NCBI RefSeq assembly: GCF_900129095.1
Contig: NZ_FQVA01000001.1
Span: forward strand, 1,997,615-2,061,614
DNA length: 64,000 bases
From: Microbulbifer donghaiensis
Lineage (GTDB): Bacteria; Pseudomonadota; Gammaproteobacteria; Pseudomonadales; Cellvibrionaceae
Direction: 5' to 3'
This document shows positions 35,667 through 44,989 of the stretch, one piece after another. The notes beneath the pieces are model-generated. The model worked only from the letters and a program-made list of their open reading frames with translations, did not search any database and was not told the origin of the DNA. The number at the start of each line of letters is the position of its first letter. The first letter of the stretch is position 1. Made by a program: the position numbers and the translations under genes.

Positions 35667-37160
35667 ATGATGAAAAGATTCCTCGCCCTGACTCTGCTGC
35701 TTCTGCTCACCGCGCAGGCCGCCAGCGCCGACAGCCGCGAACACGAGCAGCTGAAGCGCTCCATCATCAAGATCTACACCACTGCGGCCGCGCCGGACTA
35801 CTTCAATCCCTGGGCGCTGCTGAACCCCAAACAGCTGTCCGGCTCCGGCGCAGTGATCAGCGGTAAGCGAATACTCACCAACGCCCACGTGGTCGCCAAC
35901 GGCAGCTTTATCCAGGTGCAGCGCCACGGCGATGCGCAGAAGTTCCGCGCACAGGTGCAGTTTGTCTCCCACGACGCCGACCTGGCGCTGCTGACCGTCG
36001 AGGATGACAGCTTCTTCGAGGACACCCGCCCGCTGGCGCTGGGTGAGTTACCGGACCTGCAGGAAGAGGTTACCGTCTACGGCTACCCGATCGGCGGCAA
36101 GTCCCTGTCCATCACCCGCGGCGTGCTGTCGCGGGTGGAGCACCAGTATTACGCCCACGCCGAAAGCTACCTGATGGCGGGCCAGATAGATGCCGCGATC
36201 AATCCCGGCAACAGCGGCGGCCCGGTCATCTCCGACGGCCGTATCGTCGGCGTGGCCATGCAGACCAACCAGGGGGCGGAAAACCTCGGCTATTTCGTGC
36301 CGCCGAGCGTGATCGCCCACGTGCTGGAAGATGCGAAAGACGGCGTCCACCAGGGCTTCCCGGAACTGGGTGCGGTCACCCAGAGCCTCGAGAGCCCGTC
36401 GATGAAAGCGGCCGCCGGCCTCAGCGAAGACCAGGATGGCGCGCTGATCGTCAAGGTCTTCGGCGATTCCCCCGCCGCCCAGGTGTTGCAGCCCGGCGAT
36501 GTACTGCTCGAAGTGGACGGCTACCCGGTAGCCGCGGATCGCACCGTGGAGTGGCGCGAGAACCAGCGCACCAACTACCACTACGCGGTGGATCGCCACC
36601 ATGTGGGCGACAAGCTGCCGGTGCGCTTCTCCCGCGACGGCGCGGTACAGAGCGCCGAAGTCGCCCTGGCCGCCGCGCCGCCCTCGCGCTCACTGGTATT
36701 GGGCGAACAATTTGACCAGCAACCGCGCTATTACATTTACGGCGGCGTGGTGTTCGTGCCGCTGAACATGAACCTGATCAAGCGCTGGGGCAACAACTGG
36801 CACTCCAAGGCGCCGATCGAGTACCTCTACGCGCGCAACCAGTGGAGCGATGCGCAGCGGCGGGAGCTGGTGGTGGCACTGAAAGTGCTGCCGGCGATGG
36901 TCAATCTCGGTTACCACGACTGGAAGAACTGGATTATCGACTCGGTGAATGGGCACAGCGTGGCGGACTTCGACGAGTTTGCGCAGCTGATGGAAAACAA
37001 CGAGGAGACCTTCGTGGATCTGCGCGACCAGTCCGGCTACCGCTTGGTGCTGGATGCCGCCGCGGCGCGCGAGCAGGAGCCGCTGATACTGCAGACTTAC
37101 CATATCCCACAGCGCCACTCCCAGGGGCTGTTCAGCACCCTGGCCAATAAGGAAGAATAG
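35667..37160 (+). CDS. Deg-like trypsin-fold serine protease with PDZ domain
   Basis: 497 residues with a signal peptide (LALTLLLLLTAQAASA). The catalytic triad is visible: His74 in LTNAHVV, Asp105 in HDADLALL, Ser183 in GNSGGPV. A PDZ-type domain follows (about residues 250-340: SPAAQVLQPGDVLLEVDGYP), then a C-terminal domain of about 150 residues with a second PDZ-like segment (WIIDSVNGHSVADFDEFAQL). This layout recalls plant-type Deg proteases more than DegP/DegS. Predicted periplasmic quality-control protease; it stands near hslR and hslO (Hsp33), two stress genes, but has its own spacing of 86 bp. Confidence 0.88.
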   Translation: MMKRFLALTLLLLLTAQAASADSREHEQLKRSIIKIYTTAAAPDYFNPWALLNPKQLSGSGAVISGKRILTNAHVVANGSFIQVQRHGDAQKFRAQVQFVSHDADLALLTVEDDSFFEDTRPLALGELPDLQEEVTVYGYPIGGKSLSITRGVLSRVEHQYYAHAESYLMAGQIDAAINPGNSGGPVISDGRIVGVAMQTNQGAENLGYFVPPSVIAHVLEDAKDGVHQGFPELGAVTQSLESPSMKAAAGLSEDQDGALIVKVFGDSPAAQVLQPGDVLLEVDGYPVAADRTVEWRENQRTNYHYAVDRHHVGDKLPVRFSRDGAVQSAEVALAAAPPSRSLVLGEQFDQQPRYYIYGGVVFVPLNMNLIKRWGNNWHSKAPIEYLYARNQWSDAQRRELVVALKVLPAMVNLGYHDWKNWIIDSVNGHSVADFDEFAQLMENNEETFVDLRDQSGYRLVLDAAAAREQEPLILQTYHIPQRHSQGLFSTLANKEE

Positions 37161-37195
37161 CGCCTGTCACCAATTACAAATCGGAAGGGACGGCC

Positions 37196-37636
37196 ATGAA
37201 ATCTGTATTTGGGGGAATTTTGCTGGGCGGGCTGCTGCTCTCGAGTGCAGCCGCTTGCGCCGGCGACCTGTACCGCTGGGTTGACGAAGACGGCAAGGTC
37301 CACTTCGGTGACCGCCCGCCGATGGAAGCCGAGGCGGAAAATATCGAAGGCGAGTTGCGCCCGGTCAATACCGCCGATGCCCCGGCGCCCCAGCAGACCG
37401 CATCGCGACAACAGCACAACGTGGATCAGGAATATGAGAACCGCCAGCGCCAGCGGGAATTGCGGCAAAAGCAGCAAATGACCCGCGCCTGCAATAGCGC
37501 GCGCCGGCAGCTGCGCATGCTGCAGGGCCGGGTGGCGTTTATCGACGCGAATGGCAAGGAAATCAAAATGACCGAGCGCGAGCGCCAGCAACAGGCCGAA
37601 CGGCTGCGGCGGGAAGTCGCGCGCGCCTGCGGCTGA
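37196..37636 (+). CDS. DUF4124 domain exported protein
   Basis: 146 residues with signal peptide (GGILLGGLLLSSAAACA). The DUF4124 core GDLYRWVDEDGKVHFGDRPP is at the start of the mature protein, followed by a Gln/Arg-rich helical region (RQQHNVDQEYENRQRQREL) and a basic C-terminus with two Cys. Unknown function. It follows the Deg-like protease after 35 bp and is probably in the same transcript. Confidence 0.85.
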   Translation: MKSVFGGILLGGLLLSSAAACAGDLYRWVDEDGKVHFGDRPPMEAEAENIEGELRPVNTADAPAPQQTASRQQHNVDQEYENRQRQRELRQKQQMTRACNSARRQLRMLQGRVAFIDANGKEIKMTERERQQQAERLRREVARACG

Positions 37637-37837
37637 CGGCTCCCCGCAGCCCAACCGCCGTTCGAGTCCGCCGCAACCGCGGCGGCTACCATTTATAGAT
37701 ATCCACCTCTAAAATCCCGCGGCTCGCTGATGTGGCGGGCCACACGGCGTTCACCGCGCCTTGGCTCGCAGAAAACGGCCGCCGTCGCGGTCATCAAATT
37801 TAAAGTTAACAGGCCCTAGTACCGAGGCACCCGAACC

Positions 37838-38716
37838 ATGTCCGACCAGCTGGAACGCTTTATTTTCTCCCGTCACGATATTCGCGGGCAGATGGTGACC
37901 CTCACCGACAGCTACCGCGCCGTGCTGGAGAACAACCAGCTGCCGCCGCCGGTGGCGCGGTTATTGGGCGAGTTCCTCGCCGCCGCCTGTTTGCTGTCCA
38001 CCACGCTCAAATTCGAGGGCCTGCTGGTACTGCAGGCGCGCGGCGAGGGCGACGTGCCGCTGATCCTGGCGGAGTGCACCCACCACAGCGATCTGCGCGG
38101 TATCGCCCGCGTGGCCGAGGGGGCACAGATAGACGGTGACGCCAGCCTGCGCCAGCTCGTCGGCCGGCGCGCGGCCCTGGCAATCACCGTCGAGCCGGAG
38201 CAGGGCGAGCGCTACCAGGGCATAGTGCCGCTGGAAAAGGACACCCTGGCGGAGTGCCTCGAGGACTACTTCACCCAGTCGGAGCAGCTGGCCACCCGTT
38301 TCTGGATCGAATCGAGCCCGGACACCGTCGGCGGCATCATGCTGCAGGTGCTGCCCGGCAATAACGCCGCCAGCGAAGAGGAAAACCGGGACGCCTGGGA
38401 GACGGCGCAGCACCTGGCGGAGACAGTGACCGCCGACGAGCTGCACTCGCTGCCCCACGAGCAGCTGCTGCACCGCCTGTTCCACCAGCTGCACCCGGCC
38501 GCACTGGGCACCGCCAATATCCGCTTCAAGTGCAGCTGCTCCCGCGAGCGCAGCGCCCGCGCGCTAATCGCGCTGGGTCCGGAAGATGTGTACAAGCTGC
38601 TGGAGGAGCAGGGTGGCGAGATCGCCGCCGACTGCCAGTTCTGCAACGCCCAGTACCGCTTCGACGGCGAGCAGATCGAAGCGCTGTTCAACGCCCCGCC
38701 ACACACCCTGCATTGA
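37838..38716 (+). CDS. hslO: Redox-regulated holdase chaperone Hsp33
   Basis: 292 residues. Hsp33 is activated by oxidation and heat. The N-terminal domain starts MSDQLERFIFSRHDIRGQMV. The C-terminal zinc switch has all four cysteines, C232 and C234 in FKCSCSRE and C266 and C269 in CQFCNAQYRF. Its 200-bp upstream gap is without recognisable structure. Divergent-free position next to pckA is common in gammaproteobacteria. Confidence 0.95.
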   Translation: MSDQLERFIFSRHDIRGQMVTLTDSYRAVLENNQLPPPVARLLGEFLAAACLLSTTLKFEGLLVLQARGEGDVPLILAECTHHSDLRGIARVAEGAQIDGDASLRQLVGRRAALAITVEPEQGERYQGIVPLEKDTLAECLEDYFTQSEQLATRFWIESSPDTVGGIMLQVLPGNNAASEEENRDAWETAQHLAETVTADELHSLPHEQLLHRLFHQLHPAALGTANIRFKCSCSRERSARALIALGPEDVYKLLEEQGGEIAADCQFCNAQYRFDGEQIEALFNAPPHTLH

Positions 38717-39009
38717 TGCCGCTCACCCGCCGCGCCCGGCCCCGTCGGGCGTTGCGGAGGTCGCCGCAATTAGCGGATTTTTCGGCAAAAATTCATAAAA
38801 TCTATGTAGTAAAACTACACCATCGAAATTTCAAATAATTTAGCGCGTTTTTTCCATTGACAGCGCTATCATTGCACAAAAAACAACCTCTTTGTCTGTC
38901 ACGTCAATTTGAAGTTTGCCATAATGCGCCCCCCGAAATTTGCCCGGCCGCCGCGCCCCGCGGTGGCCCAACTACTTTCTATTGATACAACTTCACGGGT
39001 AATCGACGA

Positions 39010-40557
39010 ATGGCACAGATCGACGACACCGCGCAGGTCTTCAAAAACCTGGCACCGGCGCAATTGGTTGAACAGGCGCTGGCGCGCGGCGAGGGCAAGC
39101 TGTCCGACACCGGCGCACTGGTAGCGGAAACCGGCGCGCGCACCGGTCGCTCCCCGGCGGACCGCTTTGTAGTGGAAGAGGCGTCCAGCGCCGACAGCAT
39201 CGACTGGGGCAACGTCAACCGTCCTTTCCCGCAGGACAAGTTCGACGCGCTGTGGGACCGCGTCGAGGACTTCGTCGCCAGCAGCGACCGCTTCGTGCAG
39301 CAGCTGCACGTGGCCCAGGACGAGGACCACTACCTGCCGGTGATCGTGACCACCCAGACCGCGTGGCACAACCTGTTCGCGCGCAACATGTTTATCCGCG
39401 CCGAGAAGTACAACCCCAAGGCCAAAGAAGAGTGGCGCATCCTGCACGCGCCCAACTTCGTCTGCGATCCGGAGCGCGACGGCACCAATTCCGAAGGCTG
39501 CGTGATCATCAACTTCGGTGCGCGCAAGGTGCTGCTGGCCGGCATGCGCTACGCCGGTGAGATGAAGAAAGCCATGTTCTCCGTGCAGAACTTCCTGCTG
39601 CCGGAAAAAGACGTCATGCCGATGCACTGCGCCGCCAACGTCGGCGTGGACGGCGACACCTGCCTGTTCTTCGGCCTGTCCGGTACCGGCAAGACCACCC
39701 TGTCCGCCGACCCGGAACGCTACCTGATCGGCGACGACGAGCACGGCTGGACCAAGGGCGCCGTATTCAACATGGAAGGTGGCTGCTACGCCAAGACCAT
39801 CAACCTGAGTCGCAAGAACGAGCCGGTAATCTGGGACGCCATCCGCTTTGGCGCCATCGTCGAGAACGTGGTGACCGACGAGGCCGGCGCACCGAACTAC
39901 GACGACACCAGCCTGACCGAGAACGGCCGCTGCTCCTACCCGCTGGAGCACGTGGAGATGCGCCAGCTGGAAAACCGCGCCGGCGAACCGAAGAACGTGA
40001 TCTTCCTGACCTGCGACGTTTCCGGTGTACTGCCGCCGGTGTCCATCCTGTCCAAGGAAGCGGCCGCCTACCACTTCCTGTCCGGCTACACCGCCCGCGT
40101 CGGCTCCACCGAGCTGGGTGCGGAAGCGGGTATTCACCCGACTTTCTCCACCTGCTTCGGCGCTCCGTTCATGCCGCGCGCCCCGCGCGAGTACGCGGAC
40201 CTGCTGATGAAGCGCATCGAGGACTTCGGCTCCAAGGTCTACCTGGTCAACACCGGCTGGACCGGCGGCTCCGGTGACAACGGCAAGCGCTTCCCGATCC
40301 CGGTAACCCGCGCGGTGGTCGCAGCCATCCAGAGCGGCGCGCTGGAAGGTGCCGACACCGAGCACCTGGATATCCTCAACCTGGATATCCCGCTGGAAGT
40401 ACCCGGCGTGGACAAGTCCTACCTGAACCCGCGCGAAGCCTGGGCGGACAAGGCCGCCTACGACGACCAGGCCGGCAAGCTGGCCAAGCTGTTCGCCGAG
40501 AACATCGAAAAGTTCAACGTCAACGACGACGTCAAGGCTGCAGGTCCCAAGGCATAA
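39010..40557 (+). CDS. pckA: Phosphoenolpyruvate carboxykinase (ATP)
   Basis: 515 residues. Converts oxaloacetate plus ATP to phosphoenolpyruvate, the first gluconeogenic step from the TCA cycle. Motifs: [39 protein letters not shown] (split; substrate site), the P-loop [11 protein letters not shown] with Lys228, [19 protein letters not shown] (kinase-2 region) and YTARVGSTE. Length close to the E. coli enzyme. The 293-bp upstream gap is A+T-rich with a TTGACA at 38857-38862 but no well-spaced -10. A strong terminator follows at 40589. Confidence 0.96.
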   Translation: MAQIDDTAQVFKNLAPAQLVEQALARGEGKLSDTGALVAETGARTGRSPADRFVVEEASSADSIDWGNVNRPFPQDKFDALWDRVEDFVASSDRFVQQLHVAQDEDHYLPVIVTTQTAWHNLFARNMFIRAEKYNPKAKEEWRILHAPNFVCDPERDGTNSEGCVIINFGARKVLLAGMRYAGEMKKAMFSVQNFLLPEKDVMPMHCAANVGVDGDTCLFFGLSGTGKTTLSADPERYLIGDDEHGWTKGAVFNMEGGCYAKTINLSRKNEPVIWDAIRFGAIVENVVTDEAGAPNYDDTSLTENGRCSYPLEHVEMRQLENRAGEPKNVIFLTCDVSGVLPPVSILSKEAAAYHFLSGYTARVGSTELGAEAGIHPTFSTCFGAPFMPRAPREYADLLMKRIEDFGSKVYLVNTGWTGGSGDNGKRFPIPVTRAVVAAIQSGALEGADTEHLDILNLDIPLEVPGVDKSYLNPREAWADKAAYDDQAGKLAKLFAENIEKFNVNDDVKAAGPKA

Positions 40558-40588
40558 CGCCAGCCAGGATTACCTGCACGCCCATCCC

Positions 40589-40625
40589 AAACCCCCGCGG
40601 TGCGAGCCGCGGGGGTTTCTTTTTT
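40589..40625 (+). terminator. Rho-independent terminator after pckA
   Basis: A G+C-rich hairpin (aaacccccgcgg / ccgcgggggttt, loop tgcgag) is followed by tttctttttt. It lies 32 bp after the pckA stop. Confidence 0.88.
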
Positions 40626-40743
40626 GCGCGGCCACTGCCCGCGGCCGAGTCGGTCTGATTTTGCGACTATAGTGAATAAAGAAGCGCCGACGATCGACAG
40701 TCTGCGCCGCAATTTTCCTGGGTGCAGCAGTCGCGAACACAAC

Positions 40744-41424
40744 ATGTCCGCAGGCAACTCATATTCCCGCTTCAGAACCGGCTATCCGCAGTCGCCCCCC
40801 GGCCAGCGCACCAACCGCCTGGTAGTGGTCGGCCTGGCACTGCTGCTGGTACTGGTGGTCGTCACACTGTGGCTGTACCTCTACCTCAAGTCGCTGGAGA
40901 AACCCTACCTCCAGATCAAGGGGTATCGGGTAGCCACGATGCAGAGCTTCAACAATTTCCTGCGCCGGGAAGGCAACCGCGCCCGCGTCACCGAGTTGAC
41001 CCGCTTCCTGGAGAAAGAGGGTGTCGGCGACGTCATTGCAGTACACGAGCTGCTGCGCCAGGGCACCGATTGGCTCGACATCGACGAGCCGCCCTTCGCC
41101 ATTCCGCCGAGCGACCACTGGCGCAATATTGTCACCACGCTGGCGATTATCCGCGACGAGGTACAGCCGACCGTCGGTGCGGTTGAAGTGCTCTCCGCTT
41201 ACCGCACTGACAATTACAACCGCAAGTCCGGCGGTGCCGCGCGCAGCAAACACCGCGATTTCTGCGGTATCGATGTGGTGCCGAAATCCAATATCAGCCG
41301 CAAGGAATTGGTGCAGGAACTGCAGAGCCTGCACCGGCGCCTGGGGCCGAAGAGCAACCTGGGACTGGGCATCTACAGCAGCGTGCGCTTTCACATCGAC
41401 ACCTGCGGTTACCGTATCTGGTGA
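40744..41424 (+). CDS. Membrane-anchored M15-like peptidase (copy 1)
   Basis: 226 residues from ATG 40744. A cytoplasmic start of about 25 residues, one helix (LVVVGLALLLVLVVVTLWLY), then an extracytoplasmic domain. C-terminal features match the M15A/YcbK-like metal-binding fold: LSAYRTDNYNRKSGG, SKHRDFCGIDVVP (His and Asp ligands spaced HxxxxxxD) and the terminal FHIDTCGYRIW with the last His. M15 enzymes cut peptide links in peptidoglycan. The next gene, 3 bp away, is a paralogue. Start choice rests on the position of the helix; a longer frame upstream is unlikely. Confidence 0.82.
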   Translation: MSAGNSYSRFRTGYPQSPPGQRTNRLVVVGLALLLVLVVVTLWLYLYLKSLEKPYLQIKGYRVATMQSFNNFLRREGNRARVTELTRFLEKEGVGDVIAVHELLRQGTDWLDIDEPPFAIPPSDHWRNIVTTLAIIRDEVQPTVGAVEVLSAYRTDNYNRKSGGAARSKHRDFCGIDVVPKSNISRKELVQELQSLHRRLGPKSNLGLGIYSSVRFHIDTCGYRIW

Positions 41425-41427
41425 AGC

Positions 41428-42156
41428 ATGGAAATACACGAGAGTGAAGACCACGAGTTCGTCGATATACATATTGAGCGACGCCGCGTTATCTGGATCA
41501 GCGCGGTGGTACTGGCCGGCATCATTGCACTGCTCGTCCTGACCATGGACAAGGTGCGCGAGCTGGGCGAGCGCATCGTCACGCCGCGCGAATATATCCC
41601 GCCAAAGAGCATCCCCAAGGGCATCGAAATTCCCGATGTCTACGACATCAAAGGCTACGCCGCGGCGTCTCCCAAGGCATTCGACCGGTTTCTGGCCAAA
41701 CAGGACTTCCGCGAAATTTTCGCCCGCCTGCAGCACTTTCTGTACATTAACGAGGTGGACGGCGTGGTGCCTTCTTTTCAGTTGTTGCGCCAGGGCAGCG
41801 ACTGGCAGACGATCGACGAGCCACCCTTTGCACTGCCGCCGGAAGAAAGCTGGGAATCCATGGTGAACACGCTGCGCCTGTTACAGGAAGAGATTGTTCC
41901 CCGTATCGGTCCGGTCACGGTGTTGTCCGGCTGGCGCACCGATCGCTACAACGCCAAGGCGGGCGGCTCCAAGACCAGCAAACATATGCATTTCTGCGGG
42001 CTGGACATGGTGCCGGAGCGGGACTTCACCCGCGAGGAATTACTGCCCATTCTGCGGGACATCCACCGCAAACAGGGTAAAAAATGGAATATGGGCCTGG
42101 GCATTTATAAAGGCGTCCGCTTTCACGTCGACACCTGTGGCTATCGCCGCTGGTGA
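41428..42156 (+). CDS. Membrane-anchored M15-like peptidase (copy 2)
   Basis: 242 residues. One helix near residues 24-42 (VIWISAVVLAGIIALLVLT), then the same arrangement as copy 1: IKGYAAASPKAFDRFLAKQD, LLRQGSDWQTIDEPPFALPP, LSGWRTDRYNAKAGGSKTSK, SKHMHFCGLDMVP and terminal FHVDTCGYRRW. All putative metal ligands are kept. Both copies share the unusual DTCGYR(I/R)W C-terminus, indicating tandem duplication. Envelope-facing peptidoglycan role is inferred from the family. Confidence 0.82.
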   Translation: MEIHESEDHEFVDIHIERRRVIWISAVVLAGIIALLVLTMDKVRELGERIVTPREYIPPKSIPKGIEIPDVYDIKGYAAASPKAFDRFLAKQDFREIFARLQHFLYINEVDGVVPSFQLLRQGSDWQTIDEPPFALPPEESWESMVNTLRLLQEEIVPRIGPVTVLSGWRTDRYNAKAGGSKTSKHMHFCGLDMVPERDFTREELLPILRDIHRKQGKKWNMGLGIYKGVRFHVDTCGYRRW

Positions 42157-42271
42157 GTGCCGAGCGCCTCTGGTAAAAAGTAGCCGCTTCTGCTTACATA
42201 GGCGCCACACGCAAGCCCCAAACCACAGACAGCCACAGCGCGACAATTAGAATAATTGAGGAACACAGCCG

Positions 42272-43336
42272 GTGCAGGAAAAGCTGGAAAGACGCTCGTT
42301 TATATTTTCCCTGTTGCTGGTGACGCTGGCCTTTGCCCTGCTGCTGAAACCCTTCTTCACGCCTATTTTCTGGGCCTGTGCAATCGCGCTGATTTTCTTC
42401 CCGTTTTACCGCTACCTGTTGCGGCACTTTCCCAAGTGGCCCAACCTGATGGCACTGCTGACGCTGCTGATGTGTATGGTGCTGGTGGTGATACCGGTGC
42501 TGTTGGTGGCCAGTTCATTTGTCAACGAGATGGTGACACTTGTCCAGAAGGCACAGACCGGACAGATAGACCTGTCGCAGCAGGTCGAGAAGGTGCGCAG
42601 TGCCTTTCCGGGAATCAACGCCTTTTTTGAGCGCTTCGGTATCGACTTTGACCAGATGAAGGAGCGATTGCTCGGCAGCGTGATGAGCGTCGGCAGCTTC
42701 CTGGCCAAGAACGCCCTGGCGGTGGGACAGAACACCGTTAATTTCTTTATGATGCTGGGCCTGATGCTCTACCTGACCTTCTTCCTGATTCGCGACGGGG
42801 AGAGCCTGGTGGCACTGCTGATCCGCGCCATGCCTCTCGGTGACGAGCGCGAACACCTGCTGCTGGCAAAATTCGCCGAGGTCACTCGCGCGACGATCAA
42901 GGGTAACCTGGTGGTGGCTGTTACCCAGGGCACCCTGGGCGGACTGATCTTCTGGGCGCTGGGCCTGCCGGCGCCGCTGTTGTGGGGCGTAGTGATGTCG
43001 CTGCTGTCACTGTTGCCCGCGGTCGGTGCGGCACTGATCTGGTTTCCCGCCGCTCTTTATTTGTACGCCACCGGGGAGATCGTCAAGGCATCGATACTGA
43101 TGGTATTCGGCGTGATGGTAATCAGCCTGGTCGACAATATCCTGCGCCCGATCCTGGTCGGCCGCGATACCAAGCTGCCGGACTATATCGTGCTGTTCTC
43201 CACAATCGGTGGTCTTTTCATGTTTGGCATCAGTGGCTTCGCCATAGGTCCGCTGCTGGCCGCGCTGTTTATTGCCTTCTGGGAGATATTCATGCGGGAG
43301 TTTGTCACCCCTTCTGGCATCCACCGCAACCAATAG
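42272..43336 (+). CDS. AI-2E family transporter (YdiK/PerM type)
   Basis: 354 residues from a GTG start. Eight or so hydrophobic segments, a long amphipathic region (about residues 95-145) and the family hallmarks FFLIRDGE, GNLVVAVTQGTLGGLIFW, LLPAVGAALIWFPAA and DNILRPILVGRDTKLPDYIV. Named for one member proposed to export autoinducer-2; most members have other or unknown substrates. Separated by 115 bp from the peptidase pair. Confidence 0.92.
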   Translation: MQEKLERRSFIFSLLLVTLAFALLLKPFFTPIFWACAIALIFFPFYRYLLRHFPKWPNLMALLTLLMCMVLVVIPVLLVASSFVNEMVTLVQKAQTGQIDLSQQVEKVRSAFPGINAFFERFGIDFDQMKERLLGSVMSVGSFLAKNALAVGQNTVNFFMMLGLMLYLTFFLIRDGESLVALLIRAMPLGDEREHLLLAKFAEVTRATIKGNLVVAVTQGTLGGLIFWALGLPAPLLWGVVMSLLSLLPAVGAALIWFPAALYLYATGEIVKASILMVFGVMVISLVDNILRPILVGRDTKLPDYIVLFSTIGGLFMFGISGFAIGPLLAALFIAFWEIFMREFVTPSGIHRNQ

Positions 43337-43357
43337 CACTTCGCCGCCGCCTCTCCC

Positions 43358-44188
43358 TCATCCGTCGTCATGCACCGGGGGAGGCCCGCCTGTTCGCCGG
43401 TGCTCAGCTTCCTGCAGGCGCAAATGCAGTTCCGCCATCGGGCGCTGATCGAGCAACAGTGTGCCCTCGGTGGACCTGTCGAGATCTGCGATCAGCAGGA
43501 TGACGGTCGAAAACGTCAGCGCCAGCGCCAGCGCTACATGCAGCGAACCGCCGCGACTGACGCCGAACTGAAAGCCGATCGCCAACATCGCCAGCGCCGT
43601 CATAAAGTAGATCGCCACCCATATCGCGCCGGGAATACGATATTCCAGCCCCACAGTTATGCGCGAGTTGTGGTCATTGATTACTGCATTGAAAGGTTCG
43701 ACAAACTGGCGCAGGTAACCGGGATCATAGCCGTCGCGGATATGTTTACTCACCAGCGACCATATCTCGCGATGAATCTCCGCGCTGCGCGCTATGGCGT
43801 AATCGCGCGCAGCGGCCTTGAGCGGATTGATATCTCGAATAGCCGCGTACTCCGCCAACAACTGCCTGGCGCGGCCGGCCGCCGGCTCCTGCAAAAAATC
43901 TGCGCGCAAATAGGCGGTGTAAATCACATTGACTTCATCCAGCAACAGCACCTTGCGGTCATTGAAGCGGCTCGCCGTCATGTTGAAGGTGAAGGCGAGC
44001 AGGAAAGCCAGCATCCCGAGTGTCGCGGCGACAGCGCTGCCGATGGACGCATCCTTGATCTCCCTGTCAGTGCGCAGGTGTCGGCGCCCGAGATACAATC
44101 CCACGGCCAGTGCGCATAAAACCAGAAGCACCGAAAAGACGTAAACGACCAGCAGTGGCAGGGTGTGAAAGAATTCGCTTAAATTCAT
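43358..44188 (-). CDS. DUF4239-like membrane protein (copy 1)
   Basis: 276 residues from ATG 44188; a TTG at 44212 is an alternative. Two N-terminal helices (LPLLVVYVFSVLLVLCALAV; SIGSAVAATLGMLAFLLAFT) and two near the C-terminus (AIWVAIYFMTALAMLAIGF; LHVALALALTFSTVILLIAD) bracket a soluble middle. The core AFTFNMTASRFNDRK and LIADLDR segments are shared with the copy at 44990. The pattern matches the bestrophin-like/DUF4239 group. Convergent with the transporter gene. Confidence 0.8.
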   Translation of the reverse strand: MNLSEFFHTLPLLVVYVFSVLLVLCALAVGLYLGRRHLRTDREIKDASIGSAVAATLGMLAFLLAFTFNMTASRFNDRKVLLLDEVNVIYTAYLRADFLQEPAAGRARQLLAEYAAIRDINPLKAAARDYAIARSAEIHREIWSLVSKHIRDGYDPGYLRQFVEPFNAVINDHNSRITVGLEYRIPGAIWVAIYFMTALAMLAIGFQFGVSRGGSLHVALALALTFSTVILLIADLDRSTEGTLLLDQRPMAELHLRLQEAEHRRTGGPPPVHDDG

Positions 44189-44373
44189 CAGAGTTCTCGG
44201 CTGTCCAGCCAAGTCTGGTCCAATTGCCGGCAGGCCGCTAGCGATTCGTCAAGCGCCGAACCTCACGGCAGGTTGGTATAGAATGGGCCCAGCCTTTGTC
44301 GCGCCCAACTCGCTGACGACTTTACGAAAAGCAAGTGCAGCCAATGACCATTAGCTCTAACCAGGGACACGTT

Positions 44374-44892
44374 ATGAAACGCTTATTCGGTTTTCTGATT
44401 GCCGCATTTACCAGCCTGCCGCTTGCGGCGCTGGAAGTCGGAGATCCGGCGCCCGACTTCTCGCTGCAGGCTTCCGACGGCAAAACCTATTCGCTGGCGG
44501 ACTTCAAAGGCAAGCAGGCCGTCGTGATCGCCTGGTACCCGAAGGCCTTCACCAAAGGCTGCACCATCGAGTGCAAGTCCCTGGCCGAAAACGGCGATAT
44601 GATTCGCGCCTACGATGTCGCCTACTTTATGGCGAGCACCGACGAGGTAGACGTCAACACCAAGTTTGCCGAAGAGCAGGGCGCGGATTTTCCGCTGCTC
44701 AGTGATCCGGATGGCGAGGTGGCCAAAGCCTACGACGTGCTGATTCCCGTCATGAACGTGGCGCGGCGCGTCACCATTTATATCGGCAAGGATGGCCGCA
44801 TCCTCAAGATCGACAAGGAAATTCACCCCGCCACCAGCGCGGAGGATATAGCGCGAACGCTGGATGAACTCGGTGTTGCGCGAAAAGGCTGA
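44374..44892 (+). CDS. Exported peroxiredoxin (AhpC/TSA, Bcp-like)
   Basis: 172 residues from ATG 44374, with a hydrophobic export signal (FGFLIAAFTSLPLAAL). Thioredoxin-fold peroxidase: DFSLQASDGKTYSLADFKG, peroxidatic Cys63 in PKAFTKGCTIEC, a second Cys at 67 for a possible resolving disulfide, and PLLSDPDGEVAKAYDV. An exported Bcp-type enzyme would reduce peroxides at the envelope. It is bracketed by two inverted-orientation DUF4239 paralogues. Confidence 0.9.
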   Translation: MKRLFGFLIAAFTSLPLAALEVGDPAPDFSLQASDGKTYSLADFKGKQAVVIAWYPKAFTKGCTIECKSLAENGDMIRAYDVAYFMASTDEVDVNTKFAEEQGADFPLLSDPDGEVAKAYDVLIPVMNVARRVTIYIGKDGRILKIDKEIHPATSAEDIARTLDELGVARKG

Positions 44893-44989
44893 ATTCGAAC
44901 GGCGCGGGAAGACGGCGACAACGCCCGCGCCTTAACCACTTTGCTCTCGCTTCGCGCCATGCGCAGTTTAGCGGCCACCGCAATGGCGA

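Noticed and set aside
38857-38925. Possible sigma-70 promoter of pckA (TTGACA at 38857)
   Set aside because: No -10 hexamer lies at 16-18 bp; the nearest (CATAAT at 38919-38924) is too far, so I did not call a promoter.
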